This document shows, piece after piece, positions 52,850 through 62,664 of a stretch of 64,000 bases of DNA. The notes beneath the pieces were generated by a model. That model was not told the origin of the DNA, made no database searches, and saw nothing but the letters and a program-made list of their open reading frames with translations. The translations under genes and the position numbers were made by a program. The stretch's first letter is position 1, and each line of letters opens with the position of its first letter. The DNA is from Ruegeria halocynthiae (GTDB taxonomy: Bacteria; Pseudomonadota; Alphaproteobacteria; Rhodobacterales; Rhodobacteraceae), in the NCBI RefSeq assembly GCF_000743705.1, contig NZ_JQEZ01000001.1, positions 550,070-614,069 on the forward strand, given 5' to 3'.

Positions 52850-53635
52850 TTAATCCGCCAGATCCGAGAACAAGTTCTCACCACCGTCTACCAGTTGATC
52901 CGTCTCGACCGTCCCCTCATTGATATCGCGCAGTTCGATCCGGCCGTCACCATGGCCGATTACAACCTTGTCACAGATGTCGATGAACAGTCCGTTTTCA
53001 ACCACGCCCGGAACCTGGTTCAGCACCAGCGCCAGCTGCCTTGCGTTCCCGATACGCTGCAGATGCAGGTCCAGTATGTGGTTGCCTTCATCCGTCACAA
53101 AGGGCGCTTCACCATTCATGCGCAACGCCGCCGATGTGCCCAGCACATCCATGGTATCCAGCGTTTCCTCGATCAGCGTCCGGGTGGTTTGCCAGCCAAA
53201 AGGGATCACCTCGACCGGCAGGGGGAACGCGCCCAGGGTTTCGACCTCTTTACCGGCATCGGCGATCACAACCATCTGATCACTGGCCGTAGCCACGATC
53301 TTTTCCTGAAGGTGCGCGCCGCCGCCGCCCTTGATCAGGTTCAGCTCACCGTCGAATTCATCCGCGCCGTCGATCGTCATGTCCAGCCAACCGGCCTGAT
53401 CCAGCGAGACAACCTCAATCCCGACCTCGCGCGCCAACTGCGCCGTGCGGGTCGATGTCGGAACCCCTTTGATCCGCAGCCCTTCGTGCTGAACCCGCTC
53501 GCCGATGCGGCGCACCATCCAGGCGGCCGTTGATCCGGTGCCCAACCCGACGCGCATCCCGTCCTGCACCAAATCGGCAGCGCGGCGCGCCGCAACGTAT
53601 TTGGCCTTGTCGATGGGTGACAGATCTCCGGTCAT
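52850..53635 (-). CDS. rpiA: Ribose-5-phosphate isomerase A
   Basis: A 261-residue enzyme of the pentose phosphate pathway and Calvin-type cycles interconverting ribose-5- and ribulose-5-phosphate. Signatures are VGLGTGSTAAWMVRRIGE, the catalytic Asp motif TIDGADEFD and the KGGGGAHLQEKIVA loop. It heads a run with a small membrane protein and gor. Confidence 0.97.
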   Translation of the reverse strand: MTGDLSPIDKAKYVAARRAADLVQDGMRVGLGTGSTAAWMVRRIGERVQHEGLRIKGVPTSTRTAQLAREVGIEVVSLDQAGWLDMTIDGADEFDGELNLIKGGGGAHLQEKIVATASDQMVVIADAGKEVETLGAFPLPVEVIPFGWQTTRTLIEETLDTMDVLGTSAALRMNGEAPFVTDEGNHILDLHLQRIGNARQLALVLNQVPGVVENGLFIDICDKVVIGHGDGRIELRDINEGTVETDQLVDGGENLFSDLAD

Positions 53636-53803
53636 GGCAGCTTCCCCTTCATAGTGCTGCGGGAGTTATACGGAATGCCCACGACAACTGCGAGAGCCAA
53701 TTCGCCCATTTACCCCGCCAACACGCCGCAAAAATACGCGTTTCCTATTGGAAACGTCGCAATCAAGTGGTCCGGCGACCCGGTCACGGTATACAAGGGC
53801 ACC

Positions 53804-54505
53804 ATGAACGCGCCCTATCGCCTGCACTATGCCCCCGACAACGCCTCGTTGGTGATCCGACTGGCATTGAATGAGATGGGCCTGTTTTATGACACGGCGC
53901 TGGTGGACCGCCCGGGAAACGGGTTGAACAGCCCGGCCTACAGGGCGCTGAACCCAAACGGGTTGATCCCGGTTCTGGAAACGCCGCAAGGCCCGATCTT
54001 TGAAACGGCTGCGATCCTTTTGTGGCTGGCGGACAGGCATTCGCAACTGGCCCCTGCCCCGGACAACCCGGATCGGGCGGCGTTTTTGAAATGGCTGTTC
54101 TTTGCGTCCAACACATTGCACGCCGATCTGCGCATCCTGTTCTATGCCGAAAAGTACATTGAACCCTCGCAGGCAGACATATTGCGTGCAGGCATCCGCC
54201 CGCGCTTGCGCCAACACCTTGGGGCGCTGGACGCAGAGGCACAGAACGCACCCGACTGGCTGCACCCCGACCAACCTTCGGTATTGACCTTTTATGTCGC
54301 TTGCATGATGCGGTGGATGGCCTTGTACCCGCCCGGTTCGGACCGCAGCTGGTTCCAGCTTCTTGATACGCCCCATCTGCAAAAAATCCTGATGCAGCTA
54401 GAAACCCGCCCCGCAACCCGTGCCGCAATCGCAGCCGAAGGTTTGGGGGTTACACCCTTTACATCCCCGGTTTACGCCAATCCTCCAGAAGGCTCAGCTA
54501 TCTGA
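53804..54505 (+). CDS. Glutathione S-transferase family protein
   Basis: A 233-residue GST: N-terminal thioredoxin-like domain with PNGLIPVLETPQGPIFETAAILLWLADRH, recognised in pieces (cis-Pro and the E-T/S glutathione site), and a helical C-terminal domain. The frame is open from 53654, but the ATG at 53804 has AAGG five bases upstream and begins MNAPYRLHYAPDNASL, the family's first strand. One base separates its stop from the sdaA ATG. Substrate unknown. Confidence 0.87.
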   Translation: MNAPYRLHYAPDNASLVIRLALNEMGLFYDTALVDRPGNGLNSPAYRALNPNGLIPVLETPQGPIFETAAILLWLADRHSQLAPAPDNPDRAAFLKWLFFASNTLHADLRILFYAEKYIEPSQADILRAGIRPRLRQHLGALDAEAQNAPDWLHPDQPSVLTFYVACMMRWMALYPPGSDRSWFQLLDTPHLQKILMQLETRPATRAAIAAEGLGVTPFTSPVYANPPEGSAI

Positions 54506-54506
54506 T

Positions 54507-55880
54507 ATGTTCCTGTCTGTTTTCGATATGTTCAAAGTGGGCATCGGCCCGTCCTCGTCACACACAATGGGACCAATGGTTGCCGCCGCGCGGTTCCTGG
54601 ACCTGATGCGCGCGTCCCCGTTCGATTTCACGGGCCTGCGCGGGTCGCTACACGGATCGCTGGCCTTTACCGGGGTCGGACACGCAACGGATCGCGCCAC
54701 GATTCTGGGTCTGGCCGGGTTTGTTCCCGATACCTATGACAACGAAAAAGCCGAAGCCGCGCTCGCCGCGATTTCCGAAACACAGACCGTTACGCCCGAA
54801 GGGTTGCCAACGCTGCAATTCGACCCAAAGGCAGATTTGGTCTTTGACTACGAACATAACCTGCCTGGCCACGCCAACGGCATGATCTTGATGGCAACGG
54901 ACGCCCAGGGCGATGTCATCCTGCGTCAGGTCTATTACTCGATCGGTGGCGGTTTCGTTCTGACCGAGGAAGAACTGGCCGAAGGCAAGGCAACTGACGA
55001 AGGTGATCCGGTGCCGTTCCCCTTCAAATCCGCGTTCGAGATGCTTGAGATGGCCAAGGCCAGCGGCAAAAGCATCGCCGAGATGAAGCGCGCCAACGAG
55101 ATTGCGCGGGGATGCGCGGACAGTTTCGCCAAGGGCTCGGCCCGGCTATGGCAGGTGATGAACGATTGCATCGAACGCGGCCTGAACACCGGTGGCATCC
55201 TGCCGGGCGGTCTGAATGTACGGCGCCGGGCCAAGGGCATCCATGATGCGCTGCTGGCCGAACGCGGCATGAACCTGAACGCCCCCCACACGATTAACGA
55301 CTGGATGAGCGTTTACGCCATGGCCGTGAATGAGGAAAACGCGGCGGGCGGTCAGGTCGTCACTGCCCCCACAAACGGGGCGGCCGGGGTCCTGCCTGCG
55401 GTTCTGCGCTACTACCTTGATCATGTGCCCGGCGCATCGGAAACCCATATTGAGGACTTCTTTCTGACTGCCGCCGCCATCGGCGGTCTGGTCAAGTTCA
55501 ACGCGTCGATCTCGGGTGCTGAGGCCGGGTGTCAGGCCGAGGTCGGCAGTGCCTCGGCGATGGCGGCTGCCGGTTTGTGCGCGGTGATGGGCGGCACACC
55601 AGAACAAGTCGAAAACGCGGCGGAAATCGCGCTGGAACATCATTTGGGCATGACATGCGACCCCGTCGCCGGGCTGGTTCAGGTGCCGTGTATCGAACGG
55701 AACGGGTTGGGCGCGATCAAGGCCGTGTCCGCCGCATCGCTGGCGCTGCGCGGCGATGGGCACCACTTTATGCCGCTGGATTCGGCCATCGAAACCATGC
55801 GCCAGACCGGGCATGACATGCACGAAAAGTACAAGGAAACATCACTGGGCGGTCTGGCAGTAAACGTACCAAACTGCTGA
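54507..55880 (+). CDS. sdaA: L-serine ammonia-lyase, iron-sulfur dependent
   Basis: A 457-residue single-chain L-serine dehydratase that converts serine to pyruvate and ammonia with a 4Fe-4S cluster. It starts [23 protein letters not shown]; the cluster cysteines lie in [36 protein letters not shown], read in parts; the catalytic segment [18 protein letters not shown] is present. The C-terminal Cys (VPNC) is the fourth, labile iron ligand or tail plug known from the family. It is read with the upstream GST gene. Confidence 0.96.
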   Translation: MFLSVFDMFKVGIGPSSSHTMGPMVAAARFLDLMRASPFDFTGLRGSLHGSLAFTGVGHATDRATILGLAGFVPDTYDNEKAEAALAAISETQTVTPEGLPTLQFDPKADLVFDYEHNLPGHANGMILMATDAQGDVILRQVYYSIGGGFVLTEEELAEGKATDEGDPVPFPFKSAFEMLEMAKASGKSIAEMKRANEIARGCADSFAKGSARLWQVMNDCIERGLNTGGILPGGLNVRRRAKGIHDALLAERGMNLNAPHTINDWMSVYAMAVNEENAAGGQVVTAPTNGAAGVLPAVLRYYLDHVPGASETHIEDFFLTAAAIGGLVKFNASISGAEAGCQAEVGSASAMAAAGLCAVMGGTPEQVENAAEIALEHHLGMTCDPVAGLVQVPCIERNGLGAIKAVSAASLALRGDGHHFMPLDSAIETMRQTGHDMHEKYKETSLGGLAVNVPNC

Positions 55881-55916
55881 CATCGTCCTGCAAGGCGGGC
55901 AATAGCGAGGAGCAAC

Positions 55917-56333
55917 ATGCAAGGACATTGCCTGTGCGGCACCATCCGATACGAGATCGATCCCCCGGTCCTGCCTTGCGTGACCTGCCATTGCGACAGT
56001 TGCAGACGACAATGCGCCGCGCCGATGACAGCTTACTTTGGGGTGCGCGACGGGCAATGGCGCTGGCTCGGCGAAACGCCGAAAACGTTCAATTCATCGC
56101 CAGGTGTCGAGCGTAGCTTTTGCCCCAACTGCGGCACACCGATCTCGTTTCGGTCGCAATCCATGTCGGATGTCCTGCATCTGTATGTCGCGACGCTTGA
56201 TGACCCGGAAATGGCAAAACCCACGCTGCACGTTGCGCATGAAGAAAAGCTGGGCTGGCTAAAACTCGACGATGGGCTGCCGTGCTGTATTGGTCCGGAT
56301 TACACCAAGTATCAGCCCCTGCCCAAGGCATAG
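55917..56333 (+). CDS. GFA-family zinc protein
   Basis: A 138-residue protein of the Gfa/CENP-V fold. Zinc ligands are visible as C-x-C (GHCLCGTIRYEI), C-x-x-C-x-x-C-x (VTCHCDSCRRQCAAP) and C-x-x-C (SFCPNCGTPISFRS). The founding member was described as binding the glutathione-formaldehyde adduct, but most members have no assigned reaction. It stands between sdaA and an EamA transporter on the same strand. Confidence 0.9.
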   Translation: MQGHCLCGTIRYEIDPPVLPCVTCHCDSCRRQCAAPMTAYFGVRDGQWRWLGETPKTFNSSPGVERSFCPNCGTPISFRSQSMSDVLHLYVATLDDPEMAKPTLHVAHEEKLGWLKLDDGLPCCIGPDYTKYQPLPKA

Positions 56334-56376
56334 CTTACGCTTTCCCCCAACGGGCGGACACGTTAGCGTCGCAGGC

Positions 56377-57291
56377 ATGACCCAGGATCGCCCCGTATTT
56401 GGCATCGTTTTGATGCTTGTCTTTTGCGTGCTTGCCCCTTTGGGCGACGCGATGGCAAAGCTTTTGGGCGAGACGACCCCGGTTGGCATTCTGGTTTTTG
56501 TCCGCTTTGCCGTTCAGGCGTTGATCCTGATCCCGCTGGTCATCTTAAGCGGTCGAAACTGGCGCATGAGCGGTCGCGTGCTACGCCTGACGGTCATCCG
56601 AACGGTTCTGCACATTATCGGGATCACTGCGATGTTCAGCGCGCTGCAGTTCCTGCCACTTGCAGATGCGGTTGCGATTGCCTTTGTGATGCCCTTCATC
56701 ATGCTGATATTGGGGAAATATGTGCTGGGTGAAACCGTCGGCCTGCGGCGTCTGATTGCCTGTGCGGTTGGCTTTGTCGGCACAATACTGGTGATTCAAC
56801 CCAGTTTTGCACAGGTCGGCGCGGCCGCCCTGCTGCCCCTGATCGTCGCCGTTGTCTTCGCCCTGTTCATGCTGGTGACGCGGAAGATTGCGAAAGAAAC
56901 CGATCCAATAGCACTGCAAGCTGTGTCCGGGGCGCTTGCGGCGTTTCTGCTGCTGCCGGTTCTGATAGCTGGAACGCTTGTTGGAACAGATCAGATGGCT
57001 TTGGTTATTCCGGATAGTGATGCGCATCTATTGCTGATCGCAATCGGTGTTCTGGGAACTGTCGCTCATCTATTCATGACCTGGTCACTGCGCTATGCGC
57101 CATCGGCCACTTTGGCACCCATGCAATATCTTGAAATCCCGGTTGCAACGCTGTTTGGCTGGCTGATCTTTCAGGACTTGCCGGACGGTGTTGCGGCAAT
57201 CGGGATAACCATCACCATCGCTGCGGGCCTCTATGTCATTCTGCACGAGCGGGCCAGCGCCCGGTCTGCCCCGACACAAACGCCTGCATAA
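56377..57291 (+). CDS. EamA/DMT-family membrane transporter
   Basis: A 304-residue protein with ten helices in two EamA repeats. The first repeat ends FLPLADAVAIAFVMPFIMLILGKYVLGE, the second LRYAPSATLAPMQYLEIPVATLFGWLIFQDLPD; both read in parts and typical of the RarD/RhtA-like drug/metabolite group. The ATG at 56377 gives the family N-terminus. Its last 56 bases overlap the 3' end of the convergent thiN gene. Substrate unknown. Confidence 0.88.
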   Translation: MTQDRPVFGIVLMLVFCVLAPLGDAMAKLLGETTPVGILVFVRFAVQALILIPLVILSGRNWRMSGRVLRLTVIRTVLHIIGITAMFSALQFLPLADAVAIAFVMPFIMLILGKYVLGETVGLRRLIACAVGFVGTILVIQPSFAQVGAAALLPLIVAVVFALFMLVTRKIAKETDPIALQAVSGALAAFLLLPVLIAGTLVGTDQMALVIPDSDAHLLLIAIGVLGTVAHLFMTWSLRYAPSATLAPMQYLEIPVATLFGWLIFQDLPDGVAAIGITITIAAGLYVILHERASARSAPTQTPA

Positions 57292-57943
57292 CCTGATCCA
57301 AGGCATTCCGTGGCAGCATGACCAGCAAGCCCGGCGCATCCATATGCAGATCAATCCTGGCCAGTGCCCGGTTGGACGTACTGACCTGCCCGCCCGGTTC
57401 TAGCACCAGATCGTTGATTGGCCATTCCAGACCACAGCTTTGCCCGGTAACGCGTTGAAATGGAAACAATGAAACGACATCCCCCGGTGTGACATCCAGA
57501 GCAATTCGTGGCGGTGCATGAAACACGATCTCATATTCACCCAACAGGATACAGGGCCGATCCTGGCGCTGAACCAATACGTTAAGAACCGCAAGCTGGT
57601 GATCCAGACGCCGTCCCAAAAAGCCACACCCCAAGACAATCGGCGCTTCGACACTGCGCAGGGCCTTGTCGAAATCGGTGCTGTCCTGTTCTTGGACCGG
57701 AAACAGCCGGTCGGTTGGTATTCTGGCCTTATGGCTGTCGTCCAGCGAATCAAAATCACCGATAACGGCATCCGGAATGTGACCCGAATCTATCAATGGC
57801 CCGGCACCGCCATCGACAGCCACAACCATGCTGGCGCGATTTAGCGTCAGATTCAGGTCATCGGGGCCAATTTGGCCGCCTCCAACCAGCACGATTGGCT
57901 CTGCTGACTGAATAATCGCAGCATTTTTTCTAAGATTGATCAT
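57236..57943 (-). CDS. thiN: Thiamine pyrophosphokinase
   Basis: A 235-residue kinase that makes thiamine diphosphate from thiamine. Signatures are VLVGGGQIGPDDL, VVAVDGGAGPLIDSG, DAVIGDFDSLDDS and QDSTDFDKALRS in the catalytic domain, with GFLGRRLDHQLAVLNVL, and a beta-sandwich thiamine-binding C-terminus. The ATG at 57943 has GGGA upstream. Its 3' end overlaps the convergent EamA gene by 56 bases. ThDP is the cofactor of the AruI-like enzyme elsewhere in the window. Confidence 0.93.
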   Translation of the reverse strand: MINLRKNAAIIQSAEPIVLVGGGQIGPDDLNLTLNRASMVVAVDGGAGPLIDSGHIPDAVIGDFDSLDDSHKARIPTDRLFPVQEQDSTDFDKALRSVEAPIVLGCGFLGRRLDHQLAVLNVLVQRQDRPCILLGEYEIVFHAPPRIALDVTPGDVVSLFPFQRVTGQSCGLEWPINDLVLEPGGQVSTSNRALARIDLHMDAPGLLVMLPRNALDQVMQAFVSGQTGRWPARAE

Positions 57944-58065
57944 TTTTCCCGGATTTCGACACATTGAGACCACAAAATGATAGGTTCATATAAACAGTTT
58001 CGAGCCACAGGTGTGCCCTCTGACGGGCTGGTTGGCTCTGGTAGTTTGTAGAGGACGTGCGTCTG

Positions 58066-59793
58066 ATGGTACAGAATAACAAGGTATTAACCGTTTCTTA
58101 TGGAACCTTCTCGTGCACTTTGGAAGGTTTTGACGATTCTTTTGAAACGATGAAGGCAATCGCTGAATACTTTCGTGATCTGGCCGCGGATGACCGATAT
58201 TTCGGATCAGAGCCCCCCCAACCTGATGCTGAACTTCTGACACGGATCGCCCAGCGGGATGCCTCTAGAAAGATCGAAGCCAGCCAGAATGACAGCGGAT
58301 TGCTTTTGCGTGCCACCGACGAAGCGGCTGCCCCCGTTGTTGCCGCCGCGCAACCTATTGCTCGCACACCAGATCACGAGACCATCGAACAGCCATCGGC
58401 CGCACCGCCCCCAGTGCATAGCGCCGCGTCTTTCTTTTCCGAGGCTGAACCTGTCGAGGAAACCCCCGCCCCTGCGTCCGACAGCATCGCCGCCAAGCTG
58501 CAGCGCATCCGCGCCGTGGTGTCCCATTCCGAAGAAAATTCGGTCATCTATACCGAAGATGAAGACACATCGCTGATGAAGAATTCAGGCGCTCCGGTTG
58601 ATGCGGTTGCAGCCGCCTTTGAATCCGGCACTCTCAACCCCGATGACTTGCAAGACGAAGACACGGTCGAGAGTTCAGACGTTTTGGCCGCGACCGAAGA
58701 AGAAATTGCCCCCCCCAGCGAGACAATGGAAAACGTTGCCGAGACGGTGACAATTCCCGAACCAGCCGTTGACGAGACCCCCTCGACGGATCTGGATGTT
58801 GAAGACACCCCCTATATTCTGGCTGCAAACCAAGAGGCCCAGCCCGCACCGTCAGAGGATGAGACCCCGGCCATTGAAGATGACGCCCCGGACCATGCGA
58901 TTTCGACGGATGCGCTGTTTTCTGACCTCGACGCTGCCGAAGACGGCGAGCCCGATGGGGAAGACGTCGTCAACATTCTCAACGACGTCGAATTCGAAAG
59001 CGACAGTGACGTGGCCCAGGATCCTGCCCCGCAGGCCGAAAATGGCATCCTGACGGAAGAGGATGAGGTAAATCTGCTTCACAAACTGTCCGAAGTCGAA
59101 GCCGTTCTGAAAGACCAGCAAAGCCCCGAAGAACCGCATCTGGATCAGGATGTTTCCCGCCTGATGGAAAAAGCCGGGGAGCAGATGGAAGACCCGGCCA
59201 CCAACAATCAGCGTGAAACCTATTCGCATCTGCGCGCGGCTGTGGCTGCCACCCAAGCGGAACGTGGCGAAGACGGCAATGCCAAGCAGGACGACGAAGA
59301 TGCGGGATACCGCAATGATCTGACCTCTGTCGTCAGCCCGCGTCGCCCGGAAATTCAAGTGACCAGCATGCGCCCCGAGACCGACGCGTCTGCGCCGCTT
59401 AAACTGGTGGCTGAACAGCGTGTCGACACCAGCCAGAACGTAGATACGGGGCCGGTCATGCCGCGCCGCGTGACAGCCCAACCTGAAAAGGATGCACCCG
59501 AAGAAGGCGGCTTTGCGCTTTTTGCACAAGAACAAGGCGCGCAGTCCCTGCTGGACCTTCTGGAAGCCGCCGCAGCCTACCTGTCGTTCATCGAAGGGCA
59601 AGAACAATTCTCGCGTCCGCAGTTGATGAACAAAATCCGCTCGCTCAAGCAGGACGAATTCAACCGTGAAGAAAGCCTGCGCTCGTTCGGTCAGTTGCTG
59701 CGGGACGGCAAGATTGAAAAAGCTGGCGGCGGTCGCTTTGCTGCGTCGACCCAGATCGGGTTTCGCCCCGACGATAAGCGCGCAGCGGGCTGA
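58066..59793 (+). CDS. Large acidic, mostly disordered protein conserved at both ends
   Basis: A 575-residue soluble protein. Residues 1-45 form a compact opening (KVLTVSYGTFSCTLEGFDDS, then FETMKAIAEYFRDLAADDRYFG); about 60-480 are low complexity, rich in Glu, Asp, Ala and Pro, with repeated T-P-x-x-E-D patterns; about 490-575 form a helical end (LLDLLEAAAAYLSFIEG, FSRPQLMNKIRSLKQDEF, SFGQLLRDGKIEKAGGGRF) that looks like a winged helix. Two folded ends joined by a long acidic linker suggest a scaffold. GAGGA precedes the ATG. I do not recognise a named family. Confidence 0.8.
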   Translation: MVQNNKVLTVSYGTFSCTLEGFDDSFETMKAIAEYFRDLAADDRYFGSEPPQPDAELLTRIAQRDASRKIEASQNDSGLLLRATDEAAAPVVAAAQPIARTPDHETIEQPSAAPPPVHSAASFFSEAEPVEETPAPASDSIAAKLQRIRAVVSHSEENSVIYTEDEDTSLMKNSGAPVDAVAAAFESGTLNPDDLQDEDTVESSDVLAATEEEIAPPSETMENVAETVTIPEPAVDETPSTDLDVEDTPYILAANQEAQPAPSEDETPAIEDDAPDHAISTDALFSDLDAAEDGEPDGEDVVNILNDVEFESDSDVAQDPAPQAENGILTEEDEVNLLHKLSEVEAVLKDQQSPEEPHLDQDVSRLMEKAGEQMEDPATNNQRETYSHLRAAVAATQAERGEDGNAKQDDEDAGYRNDLTSVVSPRRPEIQVTSMRPETDASAPLKLVAEQRVDTSQNVDTGPVMPRRVTAQPEKDAPEEGGFALFAQEQGAQSLLDLLEAAAAYLSFIEGQEQFSRPQLMNKIRSLKQDEFNREESLRSFGQLLRDGKIEKAGGGRFAASTQIGFRPDDKRAAG

Positions 59794-59813
59794 AACACGA
59801 CGCATCTGAATAG

Positions 59814-59848
59814 AAACAGGCCAGAGTTTTCTCTGGCCTGTTTTTCTT
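59814..59848. terminator. Bidirectional intrinsic terminator
   Basis: AAACAGGCCAGAG (59814-59826) pairs with CTCTGGCCTGTTT (59831-59843) around TTTT, followed by TTCTTT; the minus-strand copy also ends in T-rich sequence. It serves the acidic protein gene and the convergent outer-membrane protein gene. Confidence 0.93.
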
Positions 59849-59896
59849 TGCGATAGTCAGTGGATAACCGGCATTCGCTTAGATCGGCGCAAGGTT

Positions 59897-60613
59897 TTAG
59901 AAGTTGAACGCAAGCGCCACATAAGGGCCGGTCAGAATCAGGTCGATGACATCCCTGCCCTCTTTGAAATCGACGCTGAGATGGCGGTATCCACCGGCGA
60001 CATTCACGCGGTCTGTCCATTTCCAGTTTGCTTGCAACACGGCCTCCCACTGAAAATGCGATCCATAGTCAAAGCCACCGACATTGCCCATCGCCGTTAC
60101 ATTCCATCTGTCCGTGATGGTCCGGCTATAGCGCGCGCCGATCAGGGGGTCGGTCCAGTTTTGGTCCGTTTCGGCGCTAAGCCCGAATACAGTCGTGGAC
60201 AGGTCCAGATCCCAGTGTCGCACCCCGGCCAACGCGTCAAAGCGCGAGTGGTCGTCTTCAAACACCGCATAGTTGACCCCCAAAGAGACCATGGTGCCCT
60301 TCAAATCCCAACTTGCGGCGCTGCTGAATGGGCCGAATGAAACATCGTCGCCCAGATTGAGATAGTTGAACTCTCCACCGATTGTCCAACGCCCGTTGCG
60401 GGCCTCGCCTGCAATCATGAAGGCGCCCTTGAGAATGTTGAAGATAGAGGTATTGCCATCAACCGGCGGGTTCGGCCCAACGTCCAGCGAGGTTCTGAAC
60501 TCTGGCCCCCAGACATAGGGCGCAACGGTGTATTCCCACTCGTTTGCGTGAACGGCCCCGGACATAAAGCCCGAGGCGATGGCCGTCGTGGCGGCCAAAA
60601 CTGTTTTTTTCAT
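59897..60613 (-). CDS. Outer-membrane beta-barrel protein, about eight strands
   Basis: A 238-residue protein with a Sec signal peptide (MKKTVLAATTAIASGFMSG, cleavage near VHA/NEW). The mature part is a run of alternating amphipathic strands (WEYTVAPYVWGPEF, RWTIGGEFNYLNLGD, VSLGVNYAVFED, FDALAGVRHWDLDLS, WNVTAMGNVGGFDYG, WEAVLQANWKWTDRVNVAGGY in parts) and ends in Phe (VALAFNF), the BAM recognition signature. It resembles small OmpA/OmpW-like porin-type proteins; ligand unknown. Confidence 0.85.
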   Translation of the reverse strand: MKKTVLAATTAIASGFMSGAVHANEWEYTVAPYVWGPEFRTSLDVGPNPPVDGNTSIFNILKGAFMIAGEARNGRWTIGGEFNYLNLGDDVSFGPFSSAASWDLKGTMVSLGVNYAVFEDDHSRFDALAGVRHWDLDLSTTVFGLSAETDQNWTDPLIGARYSRTITDRWNVTAMGNVGGFDYGSHFQWEAVLQANWKWTDRVNVAGGYRHLSVDFKEGRDVIDLILTGPYVALAFNF

Positions 60614-60702
60614 ATTCTAGCTGCCCGAATTACCTGATTGCGCCGCACAAAGTCACTTTTCAGGAATTTGGCACGCAGGTCATATTCAGGCAACTGAGTG
60701 GA

Positions 60703-60945
60703 TCAATCAGATTCTTGATCTGGGTCTTCTTTGCCAACACCCCGAAAAACAAACTTGAATGGCAACACCCAAAGAATGCCAAGCAGGATATAGACCAGTA
60801 ATTCAAGCCAGATCGGCGGGCGGTCCAGCCAGTTCACCACGGTCACCACCGCAACGATATAGGCCGGCAACCCAACCAGCAGCAGCACCAGCGACCAGCG
60901 CCGACGCGCCTTGTAGCTGAGGCCAGGCTTGTCCCCCCCGCTCAT
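60703..60945 (-). CDS. DUF2842-type small membrane protein
   Basis: An 80-residue protein with two helices (about residues 17-38 and 46-66) and the family's LSYKARRRWSLVLLLVGLP opening. Its ATG overlaps the purA stop by one base, so it is coupled to purA. DUF2842 follows purA in many alphaproteobacteria; no function is known. Confidence 0.85.
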   Translation of the reverse strand: MSGGDKPGLSYKARRRWSLVLLLVGLPAYIVAVVTVVNWLDRPPIWLELLVYILLGILWVLPFKFVFRGVGKEDPDQESD

Positions 60946-62240
60946 CAGTCAGCAAAGGGGTCGGTCACCAGAATGGTGTCGTCCCGCTCCGGGCTGGTGG
61001 ACAAAAGCGCAACCGGGCAGTCAATCAACTCCTCGACCCGGCGCACATATTTGATCGCGTTGGCGGGCAGATCCGCCCAGCTGCGCGCGCCTTCGGTGGA
61101 TTCGCTCCAACCCGGCATTTCTTCGTAGATCGGTGTGCAGCGCGCCTGCTGATCAGCAGCAGTAGGCAGGTAATCCAGCCGCTTGCCATCCAGCTCATAC
61201 CCGGTGCAGATTTTCAGGGTCTCGAACCCGTCCAACACATCCAGTTTAGTCAGCGAGATACCGTTCACACCGCTGGTCGCGCAGGTCTGGCGTACCAGAC
61301 AGGCGTCAAACCAACCACAGCGGCGCTTGCGGCCCGTGGTGGTTCCAAACTCGTGCCCACGCTCGCCAAGACGCTGCCCGTCAGCGTCATCCAGTTCGGT
61401 TGGAAACGGGCCTTCTCCAACGCGGGTTGTATAGGCTTTGACGATACCCAGCACGAAATCAATCGAACCCGGTCCGATGCCAACCCCGGTCGACGCCTGC
61501 CCAGCAATAACATTCGACGAGGTAACAAAGGGATAGGTGCCGAAATCAATGTCCAGCAATGCGCCCTGCGCACCTTCAAACAGAATACGTTTGCCGGCTT
61601 TGCGCTTTTCGTTCAGCACCTTCCAAACAGGCGCGGCAAACGGCAGGATTTGCGCTGCAATGTCTTTCAGCTGAGCAATCAGCGCATCGCGATCGACGGG
61701 TACGATACCCAAACCTTTGCGCAGCGGATCGTGGTGTTGCAACGCACGGTCAACGCGGGCTTCCAATGTCGCCTCATCCGCCAGGTCCGCCACGCGAACA
61801 GAACGGCGGCCCACTTTGTCTTCATACGCCGGGCCGATGCCACGCCCGGTTGTGCCGATCTTGGTGCCTTTGCTCGCCGCTTCTTCGCGCGCCCGGTCAA
61901 GCTCACCATGGATTGGCAGGATCAGGGGGGTGTTTTCGGCGATCATCAGCGTTTCGGGCGAAATATCCACACCCTGCGCGCGAACGGTTTCGATTTCCTT
62001 GAGCAGATGCCAGGGATCCAGCACAACGCCATTGCCGATAACGCTCAGCTTACCGCCGCGCACCACACCCGAGGGCAGCGCGTGTAGCTTATAGACCTCG
62101 CCATCAATGACCAGCGTATGACCGGCATTATGCCCGCCCTGAAAACGCGCGATCACGTCTGCACGCTCGCTGAGCCAGTCGACGATCTTGCCTTTTCCTT
62201 CGTCACCCCACTGGGCGCCGACAACAACCACGTTGGCCAT
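60945..62240 (-). CDS. purA: Adenylosuccinate synthetase
   Basis: A 431-residue GTP-dependent ligase joining IMP and aspartate, first committed step to AMP. Signatures are [16 protein letters not shown], the catalytic His in [56 protein letters not shown] (read in parts) and [10 protein letters not shown]. It uses the GTPase-type TKLD motif (LTKLDVLDG). The minus-strand 3' end is coupled to DUF2842. Confidence 0.98.
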   Translation of the reverse strand: MANVVVVGAQWGDEGKGKIVDWLSERADVIARFQGGHNAGHTLVIDGEVYKLHALPSGVVRGGKLSVIGNGVVLDPWHLLKEIETVRAQGVDISPETLMIAENTPLILPIHGELDRAREEAASKGTKIGTTGRGIGPAYEDKVGRRSVRVADLADEATLEARVDRALQHHDPLRKGLGIVPVDRDALIAQLKDIAAQILPFAAPVWKVLNEKRKAGKRILFEGAQGALLDIDFGTYPFVTSSNVIAGQASTGVGIGPGSIDFVLGIVKAYTTRVGEGPFPTELDDADGQRLGERGHEFGTTTGRKRRCGWFDACLVRQTCATSGVNGISLTKLDVLDGFETLKICTGYELDGKRLDYLPTAADQQARCTPIYEEMPGWSESTEGARSWADLPANAIKYVRRVEELIDCPVALLSTSPERDDTILVTDPFAD

Positions 62241-62328
62241 ATCCGGTCCTTTTGCGCTGAGTTATCAAACTCGGCTCATATAGCGGGGTGAAAGCGACAG
62301 GGAAACCGGTAATTCGCCGCAGTGGGCG

Positions 62329-62664
62329 TTATGTCCGCGCCAATCGGACGGGCTGACCGTGCGGCGTTGTCAGATATGCGTCTTCCCAGGCGTTTTGCAG
62401 GTGTTGAACGTCTTCCGGGGGCGCTTCTCCGTTCTCGGCCAGCAGTTCCTCTAGCGTTTCAAGCCAAGCCTGAAAGTAATCGTCGCCGCCGTCCAGATCT
62501 TTTGCCAGACCATTACGCTTTAGGGTTTCGGAAAATCGCGCGGCCCAGTCCGGCCACGCAAACCGGCCGGATTCGTTCAGCGCCACGGTCACGGCAAAAA
62601 GCTGCGCGTGCCAGGGTTCGGCAAAGGCTGGCTCCGGCGCGCTATGCGTGATGCAATCGGTCAT
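62329..62664 (-). CDS. Nitrile hydratase accessory protein (maturation factor)
   Basis: A 111-residue protein of the nitrile hydratase activator/accessory family, which resembles the N-terminal part of the beta subunit (EPAFAEPWHAQLFAVTVALNE, then FAWPDWAARFSETL). In cobalt enzymes such factors escort the alpha subunit and help metal insertion. Its ATG at 62664 overlaps the nthB stop by four bases (ATGA). Third gene of nthA-nthB-accessory, the usual cobalt-type order. Confidence 0.88.
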   Translation of the reverse strand: MTDCITHSAPEPAFAEPWHAQLFAVTVALNESGRFAWPDWAARFSETLKRNGLAKDLDGGDDYFQAWLETLEELLAENGEAPPEDVQHLQNAWEDAYLTTPHGQPVRLART

